The notes beneath the pieces were generated by a model that saw only the letters and a list, made by a program, of their open reading frames with translations, searched no databases and was not told the DNA's origin. A program made the translations under genes and the position numbers. A DNA stretch of 30,000 nucleotides from Chromera velia (lineage: Eukaryota > Sar > Chromeraceae). Position 1 is the first letter of the stretch; every line of letters begins with the position of its first letter. Of the stretch, positions 22,769 through 30,000 are shown piece by piece. The stretch covers positions 3,951-33,950 of the forward strand of contig JAHBMJ010004842.1 in NCBI GenBank assembly GCA_018398765.1, given 5' to 3'.

Positions 22769-25714
22769 GGTGCTGGAGCATCTTCACGGCGGCGGATAGA
22801 CATATGGACAGTTGGGTAGATAGTCAAATGGGACAGTTTACGAAAGCCAACACAGGATAGGCTGCTGCAGACCTCCAGACGTCAGTGTTGCCACCTGGCG
22901 CCCTGCGTGGGATCCGTATAGGAGACCGATCGGCATGAAAGTCCAACAGCGATCTCCACTCAGCTGCAATCAAGGTGAAGAAAGGGAACCGACAGGACAG
23001 AAGGGGGGGTCAAGCTCTTTTTTTCGTTCTTCCTTGCTGCCTGTCGATCCTACCTACCTATCTACCCATTTGCCGCAGGGCATGCCTCTCTGTACTTCTT
23101 TTATCTCTCAATCTGTCAATCTGCTCTCGATTTGTTTCTCTGCCACTCTCTCTGAATCTACCTCGCCATCTATTTTTCCATCTGCCCATCTATCTTTCGA
23201 TCGATCTTCCAGCCTCTTCATTTTTTCCATTTCCCGACGTCGCATGCACGAGTGTTTATGCGTCAATCATACGACAAAGAGGAAGAAGTGAACCAATCAG
23301 AACGATGAGGGGTTTCTGTTTCTTTCTCTGCTGCAGATGTAACGTAACTTCTTCCAAAATGACCCTCTGATTCTTCCAAAAAGACCTTCCCCATCTCAAC
23401 ATGCAGGAGAGAAAGAGTCTGTAGGAATGAAGAAAGAAGGATAGAGGAAAATGGAGAGAGAAGGAGAGAGAAGAGCGAAAAATAGAAATAGAGAGAACGA
23501 AAGCGAGAGACGGCAGGAGGGAGGGAGGGAGGGAGGGAAGGCTGAGAGCAGGAAGAGACAGAGACAGAGACAGAGACGGAGACGGAGACAGTCGACATCC
23601 CCAGTTACATCGCCCCCTCACGTACCTACCTACCGTGATGGATTGGTCCAGCGTCTTCTCGATGATCACGAATTGAGGATTTGGGGTCTTGATCCAGGCA
23701 GCGAAAGTGATCTCTCTACAATCAGACAAAAAGACAAACAAAAAGACAAATACACACGCAGACAGAGAACTGTGTCGAATACTGCTGTCACAAGCAGTTG
23801 GCAGAAAAATCGAAACTCATATACGGAAGTTCTCTGACTTGACTGGCTGGCTGACTGACTGACTGACTGACTGACTGACTGACTCTGTGATTCTAGGTTC
23901 GTCAGTGGAAGCCACTGTGAGGGAAGGTGGGTGGGACGTCACTGTTCCTAGATACGTCTTTGCTCCTGTGTCCTGCACACCCACCACACACAGCGCAGGC
24001 AGACACGGACACAGTCACGTATTAATACAAATCGAAGATGGTCAGAGAGACAGACAGATCTTCTTTTCACCCTCTACCAGACAGATAAATGCATTCCATC
24101 GCGTAGAGTTCCTTCCCCTCCTCTCGTCTCTTCTGGACGACTCGCACAAGCACGCACTCACGCAGGCGCGCAGGCAGGATTCCCCACTCAATGGCAATTG
24201 AAAAGATGGCCAAGCAAGACGCAAACATGGAGAGGGAGGGGGAGAGAGAGAGAGAGGCACGCAAACATACCTTAAAGAAGACTTTCGAGGGGGGGGTGAA
24301 TTGTCTGCTCCCCGAAGAGAAGGCCGCAACGTAGGCCCACAGCTGCGCTGATGTGGACACCTTCTCTGCCGCCTGCAAAAATGAACCAAATAAGACAAGC
24401 AGACATGAAAAAACACTTTACCTGCTCCTCCGCCACCACACACCGACCACTTCGAGTGTCTTTCGACGATAAATTCAAGGCGTACGCTAGTCACAAATAA
24501 ACACAGAGACACACAAAAAAAGAAAGAGAGAAACAAACAAAGCATTTTGTGCGATAGATCCGTCAGTCTCCAATAGTCCCGGCAAATGGCGACGAAAGGT
24601 GGGAGAAACAAGAATCTGCATTCGAGCTTGCAAGACACCATCGGACTACAACCGAATGAGGAAGAACACAAAGGTCATGAGGGAGACGGGCGGGGAGGGC
24701 AAATGCCCTTGCAAGAGCCACGAGGGTGCGTGTGTTTCTGCTTGGCAGGCTGTAAGTTGGGAAGGAAGGATCAAAGACCCCGCTTGTTACTTACCGCTGT
24801 AGAGAAGGATGACCGGATCTTGCTGTGGACCCTGAGAAGGGGAGGACAGGCAACGCACACAAAGTAGAACAGACAGAAGTGGATTCAGTACGAGAAAGTG
24901 AGTGAGCATCGGGACAAAAGGCAAAAGTGGCCAGCAGTGAAGTGAAAGTGTCTGTCTGCGTATTCTGCGTGTTCGTGTCCCGGCAACTGAGAGAGAAACT
25001 TTCTGTCCAGCTGTTTCTGATGCCGAAGCGTCATGAAAAGAGCCGACTCGTTATGAAAAGATATATATATATATATATATATATATACCCAAAAGCAAGA
25101 AAAGAGCGAGGTAGACGGGGTGAGAGCGCCGACTGACGAGTAGATTTCTGTTGGGTTGGCTGTAAGGACAAGAAGAATGACCAACAACATGAAGTAGAAC
25201 ATGAACGATGCGCACTCCGCAAATCTGTGCTCCATCCGTAATTCCAGGAAAATTCTGCAAGCAAGCAAGCCAAGCAAACGATGAGATCGTGCGACAGTTG
25301 AACACCAGAAAGATGCGAGAGTCTCCCAGCTCGACGGGTCAGGGTGGCTTGAACGTGAGTTGCTGACCTTTCCTTGAGTAAGTCTCTTCTGAGAGTCTTC
25401 GCTGTCGGACCCCCAGTGCGTTGTTTGTCCAGTCTTGGACTGTCCAGGCCGTCCTCGAGTGTGACCTTTTGCCTTTTCTCGTTTTCTTCATTTTTCTCTG
25501 CTGCGTCGTCGTCTGTCTCCTCATCTTCAGAGAACTGAGGCACATCCATGTCAAACAACGGGTCGAAAGGGTCCTCCTCAATTTCCGTTTGCCCTCTTTC
25601 AAAGCGACGCAACTCTCTTTGCTCATCGCTCTTGCGTTTGTTGCTTCCATCCCCACGCGCGTCTGCAAGCCCGGCCTCGCGAAGAGCGGGCAGGATCACA
25701 GCAACGCCTGCCAT
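154..25714 (-). CDS. Polycystin-family (PKD/TRPP-like) cation channel with two LamG-like modules, about 52 exons, 3' end outside window
   Basis: A membrane cation channel rebuilt from minus-strand exons. Exons as low-high coordinates, 5' to 3': 25368-25714, 25138-25254, 24795-24831, 24271-24372, 23884-23972, 23634-23715, 22873-22963, 22469-22581, 22201-22285, 21816-21923, 21105-21190, 20618-20767, 19695-20262, 19052-19230, 18598-18654, 17789-18061, 17077-17166, 16696-16772, 16258-16346, 15917-15973, 15388-15458, 14931-15063, 14419-14463, 13977-14086, 13644-13706, 12768-12877, 12426-12513, 11953-12018, 11384-11474, 10814-10839, 10202-10357, 9820-9883, 9602-9657, 9133-9234, 8689-8751, 8207-8264, 7611-7776, 7144-7207, 6789-6797 (doubtful), 6115-6256, 5750-5918, 5243-5438, 4770-4825, 4166-4178, 3655-3743, 3031-3134, 2473-2569, 1936-2142, 1778-1799, 1325-1443, 537-631, 154-196. 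Seen: phases agree throughout and no stop occurs in about 1,896 codons. Known: S1, large lumenal domain, S2-S6 and a Gly-Asp pore is polycystin order. The last exon ends mid-codon, so the tail continues off the window. Weak points: the start codon, exons 15, 16, 21 and 39, and the tail exons. Confidence 0.88.
1936..2569 (-). other. Channel exons 47-48: pore helix, selectivity filter and S6
   Basis: Exon 47 reads AFLAYYMYGSQVKNFETIG, then EAVYTQFRMIMGDW. This is the polycystin pore pattern: Gly-Ser-x-Val, then Thr-Gln-Phe-Arg-x-x-x-Gly-Asp, with Met-Gly-Asp where PKD2 has Leu-Gly-Asp. Its last two bases join the first base of exon 48 to make Trp. Exon 48 starts PFDAQVDGLLYVYF and continues into S6, near residues 1743-1770 (VVVFILLNFFLAIIIDAY), followed by AAVKKTVEDSVVEHN and a basic end (LLRFRWLKR). 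LLN-x-FLAII-x-D-x-Y is the diagnostic polycystin/TRP S6 signature and the strongest evidence for the gene assignment. Confidence 0.93.
3031..5918 (-). other. Channel exons 41-46: transmembrane segments S2 to S5
   Basis: Exon 41 holds S2, near residues 1521-1545 (MTVLQYSFFVFVCGLFLI). Exon 42 has a charged cytoplasmic stretch (RDFERDPETRAIV), then S3 near 1576-1598 (LIAFVIVFMSW). Exon 43 (VPWTDETVTFNNKFRSFFS), the 13-nt exon 44 and exon 45 lead into S4 near 1648-1668 (RIFAYLLIYASTARLAVYM). Exon 46 has HPRIALLINTIKTSTDD and S5 (LFHFFISFFNIFMLMG). The HPRIALL...TI stretch between S4 and S5 matches polycystin architecture. S4 has few basic residues, as expected for a weakly voltage-dependent channel. 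The exon 45 donor GTTCGT at 3649-3654 is the one that restores the frame into exon 46. Confidence 0.86.
4276..4617. repeat. Composite purine microsatellite (AG, AGAC, AC, GAA, GGA)
   Basis: Long AG runs with AGAC patches, an (AC)n block near 4481-4499, then GAA and GGA runs. It lies in the intron between channel exons 43 and 44. It produces long false open frames of Arg/Glu (plus) or Ser/Leu (minus). Confidence 0.95.
5919..5956. repeat. (ATCC)n repeat next to the acceptor of channel exon 41
   Basis: Runs of CATC directly follow CTGCATCC. On the minus strand this is (GGAT)n leading into GCAG, the acceptor. Confidence 0.85.
6600..6640. repeat. (AC)n dinucleotide repeat
   Basis: About 20 AC units, intronic between channel exons 38 and 40. 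Confidence 0.95.
7387..7421. repeat. (GT)n dinucleotide repeat
   Basis: GT run preceded by GCGT units, in the intron between channel exons 37 and 38. Confidence 0.93.
7797..7952. repeat. 26-bp minisatellite, six copies
   Basis: Six head-to-tail copies of exactly 26 bases, each starting with a variant of TTGACGCACGCATACA and ending in a purine run (GGGAGAAAGA). Copies differ by one to a few bases. It begins 21 bases beyond the 5' edge of channel exon 37. Confidence 0.95.
10440..10471. repeat. (CTTC)n tetranucleotide repeat
   Basis: About eight CTTC units, in the intron between channel exons 30 and 31. Confidence 0.93.
11762..11908. repeat. Compound (CT)n-(GT)n microsatellite
   Basis: Interrupted CT run to about 11855, then GT to about 11906, in the intron between channel exons 28 and 29. 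Confidence 0.95.
12878..12915. repeat. (CAGG)n repeat forming the acceptor of channel exon 26
   Basis: On the minus strand it is (CCTG)n ending CCTGCAG directly at the exon boundary, so the repeat supplies the acceptor and its pyrimidine-rich lead. Confidence 0.9.
13271..13643. repeat. 370-bp (TGAC)-derived array with higher-order variants, touching the donor of channel exon 25
   Basis: Blocks of TGAC, TGACGGAC, a 16-base GACGCCGGACTGACTG-type unit and TGGCTGAC succeed each other. The minus strand leaves exon 25 as GTCAGTCAG, so the splice donor is the first repeat unit. Confidence 0.95.
13887..13918. repeat. (GAAA)n repeat
   Basis: About eight GAAA units, in the intron between channel exons 24 and 25. 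Confidence 0.93.
16637..16670. repeat. (AC)n repeat
   Basis: AC run 26 bases below channel exon 18, intronic. Confidence 0.93.
17487..17514. repeat. (AC)n repeat
   Basis: AC run in the intron between channel exons 16 and 17. Confidence 0.93.
18942..19018. repeat. (AC)n followed by (ACAG)n
   Basis: AC units to about 18966, then ACAG units from about 18987, just downstream (minus strand) of channel exon 14. Confidence 0.93.
19604..19627. repeat. (ACAG)n repeat
   Basis: ACAG units, then AAAG-type sequence, in the intron downstream of channel exon 13. Confidence 0.9.
20958..20996. repeat. (AC)n repeat
   Basis: AC run within a broader CACG-rich stretch (20810-20996), in the intron between channel exons 11 and 12. 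Confidence 0.93.
21297..21376. repeat. (GT)n repeat with TATG interruptions
   Basis: About 80 bases of GT, interrupted by TATGTG, in the intron between channel exons 10 and 11. Confidence 0.95.
21663..21775. repeat. (GAA)n/(GGA)n trinucleotide tract
   Basis: Purine-only triplet tract about 40 bases below channel exon 10. On the minus strand it is a pyrimidine tract within the downstream intron. Confidence 0.93.
22641..22766. repeat. (GT)n and (GA)n microsatellites
   Basis: GT run near 22641-22662 and GA/GGGA run near 22706-22766, in the intron between channel exons 7 and 8. Confidence 0.93.
23516..23585. repeat. (GGGA)n and (GAGACA)n repeats
   Basis: GGGA units to about 23540, then GAGACA/GACGGA units to about 23590, in the intron between channel exons 6 and 7. 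Confidence 0.9.
23843..23883. repeat. (TGAC)n repeat touching the donor of channel exon 5
   Basis: About ten TGGC/TGAC units. The minus-strand donor GTCAGTCAG is the first unit after the exon. Confidence 0.92.
25061..25086. repeat. (AT)n dinucleotide repeat
   Basis: Thirteen AT units, in the intron between channel exons 2 and 3. Confidence 0.95.
25138..25714 (-). other. Channel exons 1-2: acidic cytoplasmic N-terminus and S1
   Basis: Exon 1 encodes about 115 charged, probably disordered residues with an Asp/Glu-rich stretch (FSEDEETDDDA), ending LLKER. Exon 2 continues IFLELRMEHRFAECASF and a hydrophobic span, S1, near residues 131-148, followed by ANPTEIYS. An ELR-type lead, a hydrophobic helix and then a lumenal start is the usual polycystin S1 layout. 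The join is phase 2 and rebuilds an Arg codon. The donor is GTCAGC and the acceptor TTGCAG. The Met at 25714 is the first in frame, but a TTGCAG lies inside this exon near 25663, so an upstream non-coding or coding exon spliced there cannot be excluded. The intron below exon 2 contains an (AT)n run. Confidence 0.82.
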
Positions 25715-26290
25715 ACGCTTGCTTCGACCTTGTGAACACCTCGATCAGAAGCTGGTCCGTGTCGATCTAGCTAAGTGCACTGCATGCGTCTCTCTCTCCA
25801 ACTGTTGCACGACAAAAAGTTCTGTTGTCTCGTTGCTCAGGTTGCAGAGGAAACGTTTCAAGTCACGTCTTCTTCCCAGAACACTTCCACTGGAGTCTCT
25901 TTACCATCTGTACGTCAAATTTTCCTTCTTTATGGCAAGACTAAAGAGAACTGTGAAAGAATGTTCTCCAATAGTGTTGCAATACGTTTGCGTGCACGTG
26001 GCCCCCCGCGCTTGTCCGGGTGAGAAATGCACGCATGGTAAGAAGGGACATGCCGTGGCCCCTTGCAAAGTCGGCGCGCGACCTTCGCAGCCGTCTCCCA
26101 CTGAATGCATGGGCCGCCCTCAAGTTTTTCGCTCAGTTGTGGGCAACTTTTGACGCATCTTCTGACCAACAATGGAGGAAAACTGCTTCTGTGCAATGCC
26201 TGGCCTATGCGGACAAAATGTGTCAGCAACTGGACACGGGTAGGTGACTTTGATTCGTCATTTAGTTGAAACTCTTTCTCTCAGTTCACA
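25715..26290. promoter_or_regulatory. Divergent intergenic region, probable bidirectional promoter
   Basis: About 575 bases separate the first in-frame Met of the channel (minus) from the first conserved Met of the oxidoreductase (plus). Both promoters and 5' leaders must lie here or upstream through 5' introns. No TATA box or other named motif stands out. A plausible short intron (26240-26284, GTAGGT to TCTCAG) lies just before the oxidoreductase start. Confidence 0.45.
26105..26239 (+). CDS. Possible 5' coding exon giving the DAO protein an N-terminal extension
   Basis: An ATG at 26105 opens a 45-codon frame (MHGPPSSFSLSCGQLL..., ending NWTR) that runs to a GTAGGT donor at 26240. The acceptor TCTCAG at 26281-26284 would continue it as Phe-Thr-Met-Ser-Ser, in frame with the oxidoreductase. 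The extension has a Leu-rich part and could be a targeting sequence. Equally, the exon may be untranslated with 26291 as the start. A different frame (26020-26247) is longer but does not splice in phase. Confidence 0.3.
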
Positions 26291-29078
26291 ATGTCTTCCT
26301 TCCCTCCCAAGCCGGGAGACAGAATGCGGGTGGTGGTCATTGGGGCGGGCATCATGGGTTCGTGCCTTGCCTTTCACGTTGCGCAGAGCAAATTTCTCGA
26401 AGTCATAGTGCTTGATGCCAATGAGATGGAGAACGCGTCTGTAGAGACGGCCTTCGGAGACGATGAGATTCTTCAAGCCACCGGAGAGGACACTGCAGCC
26501 ACAGGCAAGGGCTTTGCGTCCCCTCCTCCGCAGTTGCCTAGCGCCTCTTTGAACTCTCTAGGGTGGATAAACTCGTTCGACAAACAGCCTTACGCGTACA
26601 GCCTGCTCGCGCGTATGTCCACGAGAATGTGGAAGCAGTTCGTCCACTCGTTGACTCCAGACGAGACGGAACTGGCTTTTGAAACCGGAAGGGCAGCCAT
26701 GTGGGCCAACACACAGGGCAGCGGGTATGCCCTTGCACACGCTGCACAGACTGCAACGGAATTGAAGAACAAGGCAGATCGCGTGTCTGCTGTGGCTTTG
26801 AAAGAGAATGTGGGGTCCCTCGTCTCTCTGCGCTCTGCGGTGGAGTGCGTGGTCGGACAAGATGACTGCGTGGTGGACGCAGGTAGGGCATCCGCCAAGC
26901 TGCTGTCGAAAGCACAGAGGGAGTTTTCTGAGAGATTTTTTATTTTTTACGGCACTTTGGTCACAGGGTTTGGCACAACGGCAGAGAGAAAGACGAGGCA
27001 GCCAAGGTCAGAGTCTCCAGGTATGAGTGACTCGTCCCCCCTGGCCTCCCCCTCTGCTGCCGACATTCCTTTGGAAGAGGTAGAGGAGGACAGCGACACA
27101 GAGGCAGGGGCAGACGACATATTCTCAGGGGCAGAGAGTGTGACAGAGGTGCACACCTCCAAGGGAACCCTCCCCTGCGACCTTGTCGTTCTTGCCTGTG
27201 GAAGCGCTACAGCGGAGGTGGCAGCAGCAGCGGGTGCCTCAATTCCTGTCAACAGTCGAACTGGTGAGTGCATGGGCGTCTGTGCTTCTCAGTCTGCCTG
27301 GACTCCTGTTGTTTCTCCTCACTTCTCTGCGTCTGCTCCTGTCTGTTTGTTTCTCTTCACTGCTTCTCTTGCTTGTCTTGTGGAAGTAGGGAGCAACGTA
27401 TGACTTCCAGTGATCACTTAAGAACTCTTCGGGGCAGCAGATGCAAGGGGCGCGCAAGTCTGTCTTCTTCGGGCCCTCTTCCGCGCCATCTGGTTGTCGG
27501 GGGGTTGTCCGTATAATTTCTATTCTTTGACGAAATGAAAAGAGAAGGGGGAAAAAAGAAGTTATGTTGTGTGTCTCCGTGCTCCCTGTGTGTTCGTTGT
27601 CTTTCATGATCTTACTCGCTGGCTTTTCTGCCCTTCACCTGTTGTAGCATGTGAAGACGGAAAAGCGTCCCAAGGTCGTTTGCCCTCGGTTCGTCTTCCT
27701 ATACCTGAGATACTCCTCTTACATCCGAGAGGAGAGGCTCAAGTGGGACCCTCCACTGTCCCTCCATGACATTCATCGACCCATCTCACAAAAAGACCAT
27801 CACCTGGATCGCTCTTTCTTTCCCCTTTCTGCATGTTCCCTTCACCTGTCTCGACTCGGCTGCATGCATGCAGGGCTGTCGATCTTGACCGAGCCCCTCG
27901 AAGGCTCCTCCATTTTCCGGGCTTCCTGTTGTGCGATGAAGTTCGTGGACGCAACCAGACTCCTCTCAGACTCGCCAGAGGAGTGGGAGAAGGCCGGACA
28001 GAGGGTGGCAGAGGCATTTCGAAAAACCGCGCACCACCTCCATCCGCCCGCAAGCAGCGAACAACATCTGAGCAACCCCTTTCCCCCCCCCTCACCCTAT
28101 CTAGACCAGGCACTAGACACAAGTCCCTACACAGGGGCAGGCAAGGGAGACCCCGGATCCCCCCAACTGTTCGCAAGCAAACGCAGTCTCCAGTTGCCCA
28201 GAAGGGTGTCCGCAGGGGGTGCAGGAGGAGAGGGCGAGAAGGAGGATATCGGTCCCCCCCCGGTGTGTCTGTTCCTCCGACAGCTGCCGTGTGGGAGGGT
28301 CCACATAGGGGAGGCCCACCTCCATCCGCACACATTTGAGTCTCTGCAGGACGAATGGAAGGCGCAGGGGGTGGTGGAGAAAGCAGGTGGAAGTTCTGCT
28401 ATTGCAGGGGCTGTTTCTTCGCATAGAAAGCAGCCAAAGAGTAAATTTCCTGACGCAAAACCCAAGGAGAGAGCGACCTTCTTTCGGTACATCAAGGAAG
28501 ACGCACGGAGTGAAGAGAGGAGACGGAACGAACGTGCAGTTGAGGAAAAGAGAAAGAAATCTTTTCCACAACCCCCCCCTTTCCATTTACCAGCCAGGGT
28601 CTCATCCATAGACTCTCTCACCGCCTTGACAAGAAGCAGCATCACGCAGAAAGTCCACATCGGCACCATGGATATCACAGCAAGTTTCAAAGACGTTGAA
28701 AAGCTTGCAGAGAGGATTGTGGGTTGTTTGGCAGAGGATATTGACTCACTGAAAGGGAAAGCGTTCAAAACAAACCTGTGTGAGACGCCCATCCCAGTAG
28801 ATGGTTTGCCTATTCTGGGGTGGGCGCCCCAGTTGGGAAATATGTATGTTGCAGTAGATTACGCCGGCGTGACGCTGGCTCCCATCGCGGGCAAGCTTTG
28901 CGCTTCAGAGATTGCGGCTGTAGGACGGCGGTGGGTTCAACAGCAACAGCAGCAAGGGCGACAGGGGCAGCAGCAAACGGGTGCGAGTCCAGGCCCCCCA
29001 CTTCCGAGAGCAATTGCGCGTTGGAGCACCAGTCTAGAAATGCTCAATCCTTTCAGACCGATGAGATTCTTCAAATGA
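26291..29078 (+). CDS. FAD-dependent oxidoreductase, DAO (D-amino-acid oxidase) superfamily; two coding exons
   Basis: Predicted flavoenzyme of 725 residues from exons 26291-27263 and 27874-29078 (stop TGA 29076-29078). Residues about 13-31 (RVVVIGAGIMGSCLAFHVA) are the dinucleotide-binding GxGxxG, and the acid at the end of strand 2 is Asp42 (VIVLDANE). Residues 90-120 contain GWINSFDKQPYAYSLL. A second FAD contact, DLVVLACGSATAEVAA, lies near 297-312, followed by IPVNSRTG at the splice. Exon 2 gives LSILTEPLEGSS, RQLPCGRVHIGEAH, and near 630-672 the C-terminal FAD motif (PIPVDGLPILGWAP, then VAVDYAGVTLAPIAGKL). The end, LEMLNPFRPMRF, is typical of DAO proteins. The product is much longer than the usual 350-450 residues because of acidic, Pro/Gly-rich and Lys/Arg-rich insertions. 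The substrate cannot be told; amino acid or amine oxidation is the family's common reaction. The upstream neighbour is divergent and functionally unrelated. Confidence 0.87.
27264..27873 (+). other. Intron of the DAO-family gene
   Basis: Donor GTGAGT follows ACT-G (Thr plus one base of Gly). The acceptor at 27872-27873 ends in TGCATGCATGCAG after a pyrimidine-rich tract. The one base left by exon 1 plus GG of exon 2 makes Gly, giving NSRTG-LSILTEP with no frameshift. An open frame through 27651-27873 looks coding but does not match the exon 1 phase when joined at the nearby TTGTAG acceptor, and it contains the polypyrimidine tract. Confidence 0.83.
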
Positions 29079-30000
29079 TTCAAACGGTTCAAACTTTTAA
29101 CAATGAATGCGTATGTTTTTGTAAATCTTGTTTATACAGTTTACCTCAAACAACTATTTTAGAAGACCTGCACTAGCATATATAAGCACGTCAATGTGAC
29201 CTCATTGAAAGTTTGTTTCCTGGTTTCTTTTAGGGTTTGTTTCAAAATTTGAAGACAAAAAAAGTATGAAAACTCTAGCAAAAACTAGTAAAAAATTGTC
29301 TGCTTTAATAACTTGCCAGTATGTATATAAAGCTAGGTATAAATGAGTTTCATACATGATCGGATAGTAATTGTAATCCACAATCTCATTAAATCTTTAA
29401 AGGAAAAACTTATACATGGTACTTAGTAGAACCGGCCATGTAGTAGCCTGAGTCAGCCAGTGCACTAACAACCCGGCCACTTAATTATATAATTAATGGA
29501 CCACTTATAATTTGATCTCTTTCTTAAAAAACCACTCATGTAGTTAGTAAGTTAGTTAAAGGATGCCTAACCTAGTGCCTAACCCCAGTTGGAGCGCTAA
29601 GCTCCCGGGCGGCAAGTTACAAAATTATGACTTATTACAATGAACTCCCATGGATTATAGTTGATGGGTTATTAATCTTATGATACTACTACACTACTTG
29701 GCTAGTACTTGCATGGACAGCTGAATTTTCATGTAGGTAAACGTTGATTTTGTAAAGCACTAGCTGGACAAATGAAGCACTTTACACCGGTGGACCGGTG
29801 GGTAAAACACTTTACAACAAATAATGAGATCCACTTACACTCATAAAGTTTTAAGTCAAACCACTCTAAATAAAAAATCATAAAACTGCCGGTATTGTAC
29901 CTTAAACATTCAGAACTCATCCACGAAACATGCACACGCCAGTGGTTCCCCCCCCCCGAAGCATCCAGCCCCATTCGCCCACGACAAACCGGGCAGCACC
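29079..30000. other. AT-rich 3' flank or interspersed repeat, no gene called
   Basis: Directly after the DAO stop the base composition turns AT-rich until about 29945, where a poly-C run and GC-rich sequence return. It holds a palindrome (TTAATTATATAATTAA, about 29481), a stem GGAGC-GCTCC (about 29590-29604), a doubled ACCGGTGG (about 29788-29803) and short near-repeats such as GCCTAACC (two copies near 29565-29585). No open frame looks real. Microsatellites, common elsewhere in the window, are absent. It includes the DAO 3' untranslated region and possibly a non-autonomous element. Confidence 0.5.

Larger units (their letters stand above)
21105..24831 (-). other. Channel exons 3-11: first LamG/concanavalin-like module
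   Basis: Residues about 155-419, in the lumenal or extracellular loop after S1. Exon 6 reads ITFAAWIKTPNPQFVIIEKT, exon 7 begins LSGDRCWTFMPIG, exon 8 ends LWDNTWHHFTA, exon 9 has YYIDAVLTEEQPNPTHLYIA and exon 11 has VDVRIFPRALRKNEVFDIYQ. An opening Trp strand, a central WHHFT strand and a closing V-R-I-x-P-R-A-L strand is the hallmark order of LamG_3/concanavalin-like lectin folds. N-glycosylation sequons (NLT, NTT) in exon 8 fit a lumenal location. All nine exons chain in phase with GT donors and AG acceptors, mostly TGCAG. Ligand unknown. Confidence 0.83.

Noticed and set aside
27651-27873. Open frame upstream of DAO exon 2 (KTEKRPKVVCPRFVFLYLRY)
   Set aside because: Out of phase with exon 1 at the only nearby acceptor, includes the polypyrimidine tract of the real acceptor, and shows no DAO motif.
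29729-29974. 81-codon minus-strand frame in the AT-rich tail
   Set aside because: No family features, crosses the compositional boundary and the poly-C run.

Overview
This is eukaryotic nuclear DNA with two protein-coding genes pointing away from each other, followed by an AT-rich unassigned tail. The evidence for a eukaryote is one very long minus-strand gene split into about 52 small exons. Their acceptors are mostly TGCAG, their donors fit GTNNGT, and their introns are full of microsatellites. The channel family, the intron style and a mostly mid-GC base composition suggest an alveolate. My best guess is a chromerid such as Chromera velia; this is inference from style, not a database match.

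Minus strand, 25714 down to 154 (runs off the left edge): a polycystin (PKD/TRPP)-family cation channel. I rebuilt it by chaining exons whose splice phases agree. The result is one open frame of about 5.69 kb, near 1,896 residues, with no stop codon. From the N-terminus it has an acidic cytoplasmic segment, S1, a first LamG/concanavalin-like module, a polybasic and cysteine-containing middle region, a second LamG-like module, a polycystin (TOP)-type domain, S2 to S5, a pore helix ending in Met-Gly-Asp-Trp, S6, and the start of a basic cytoplasmic tail. The loop between S1 and S2 is about 1,370 residues, far longer than in classical PKD2.

25715 to 26290: a short interval between the divergent genes, probably holding both promoters. 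Plus strand, 26291 to 29078: a FAD-dependent oxidoreductase of the D-amino-acid oxidase (DAO) superfamily, with one confident intron (27264-27873) and a 725-residue product. A short upstream exon could add an N-terminal extension.

29079 to 30000: visibly AT-rich, without a convincing gene. It may be 3' flank followed by an inserted repeat. The long open frames rich in Ser, Leu, Arg or Glu elsewhere in the window are translations of microsatellites inside introns. No rRNA, tRNA, CRISPR array or recognisable transposase was seen.
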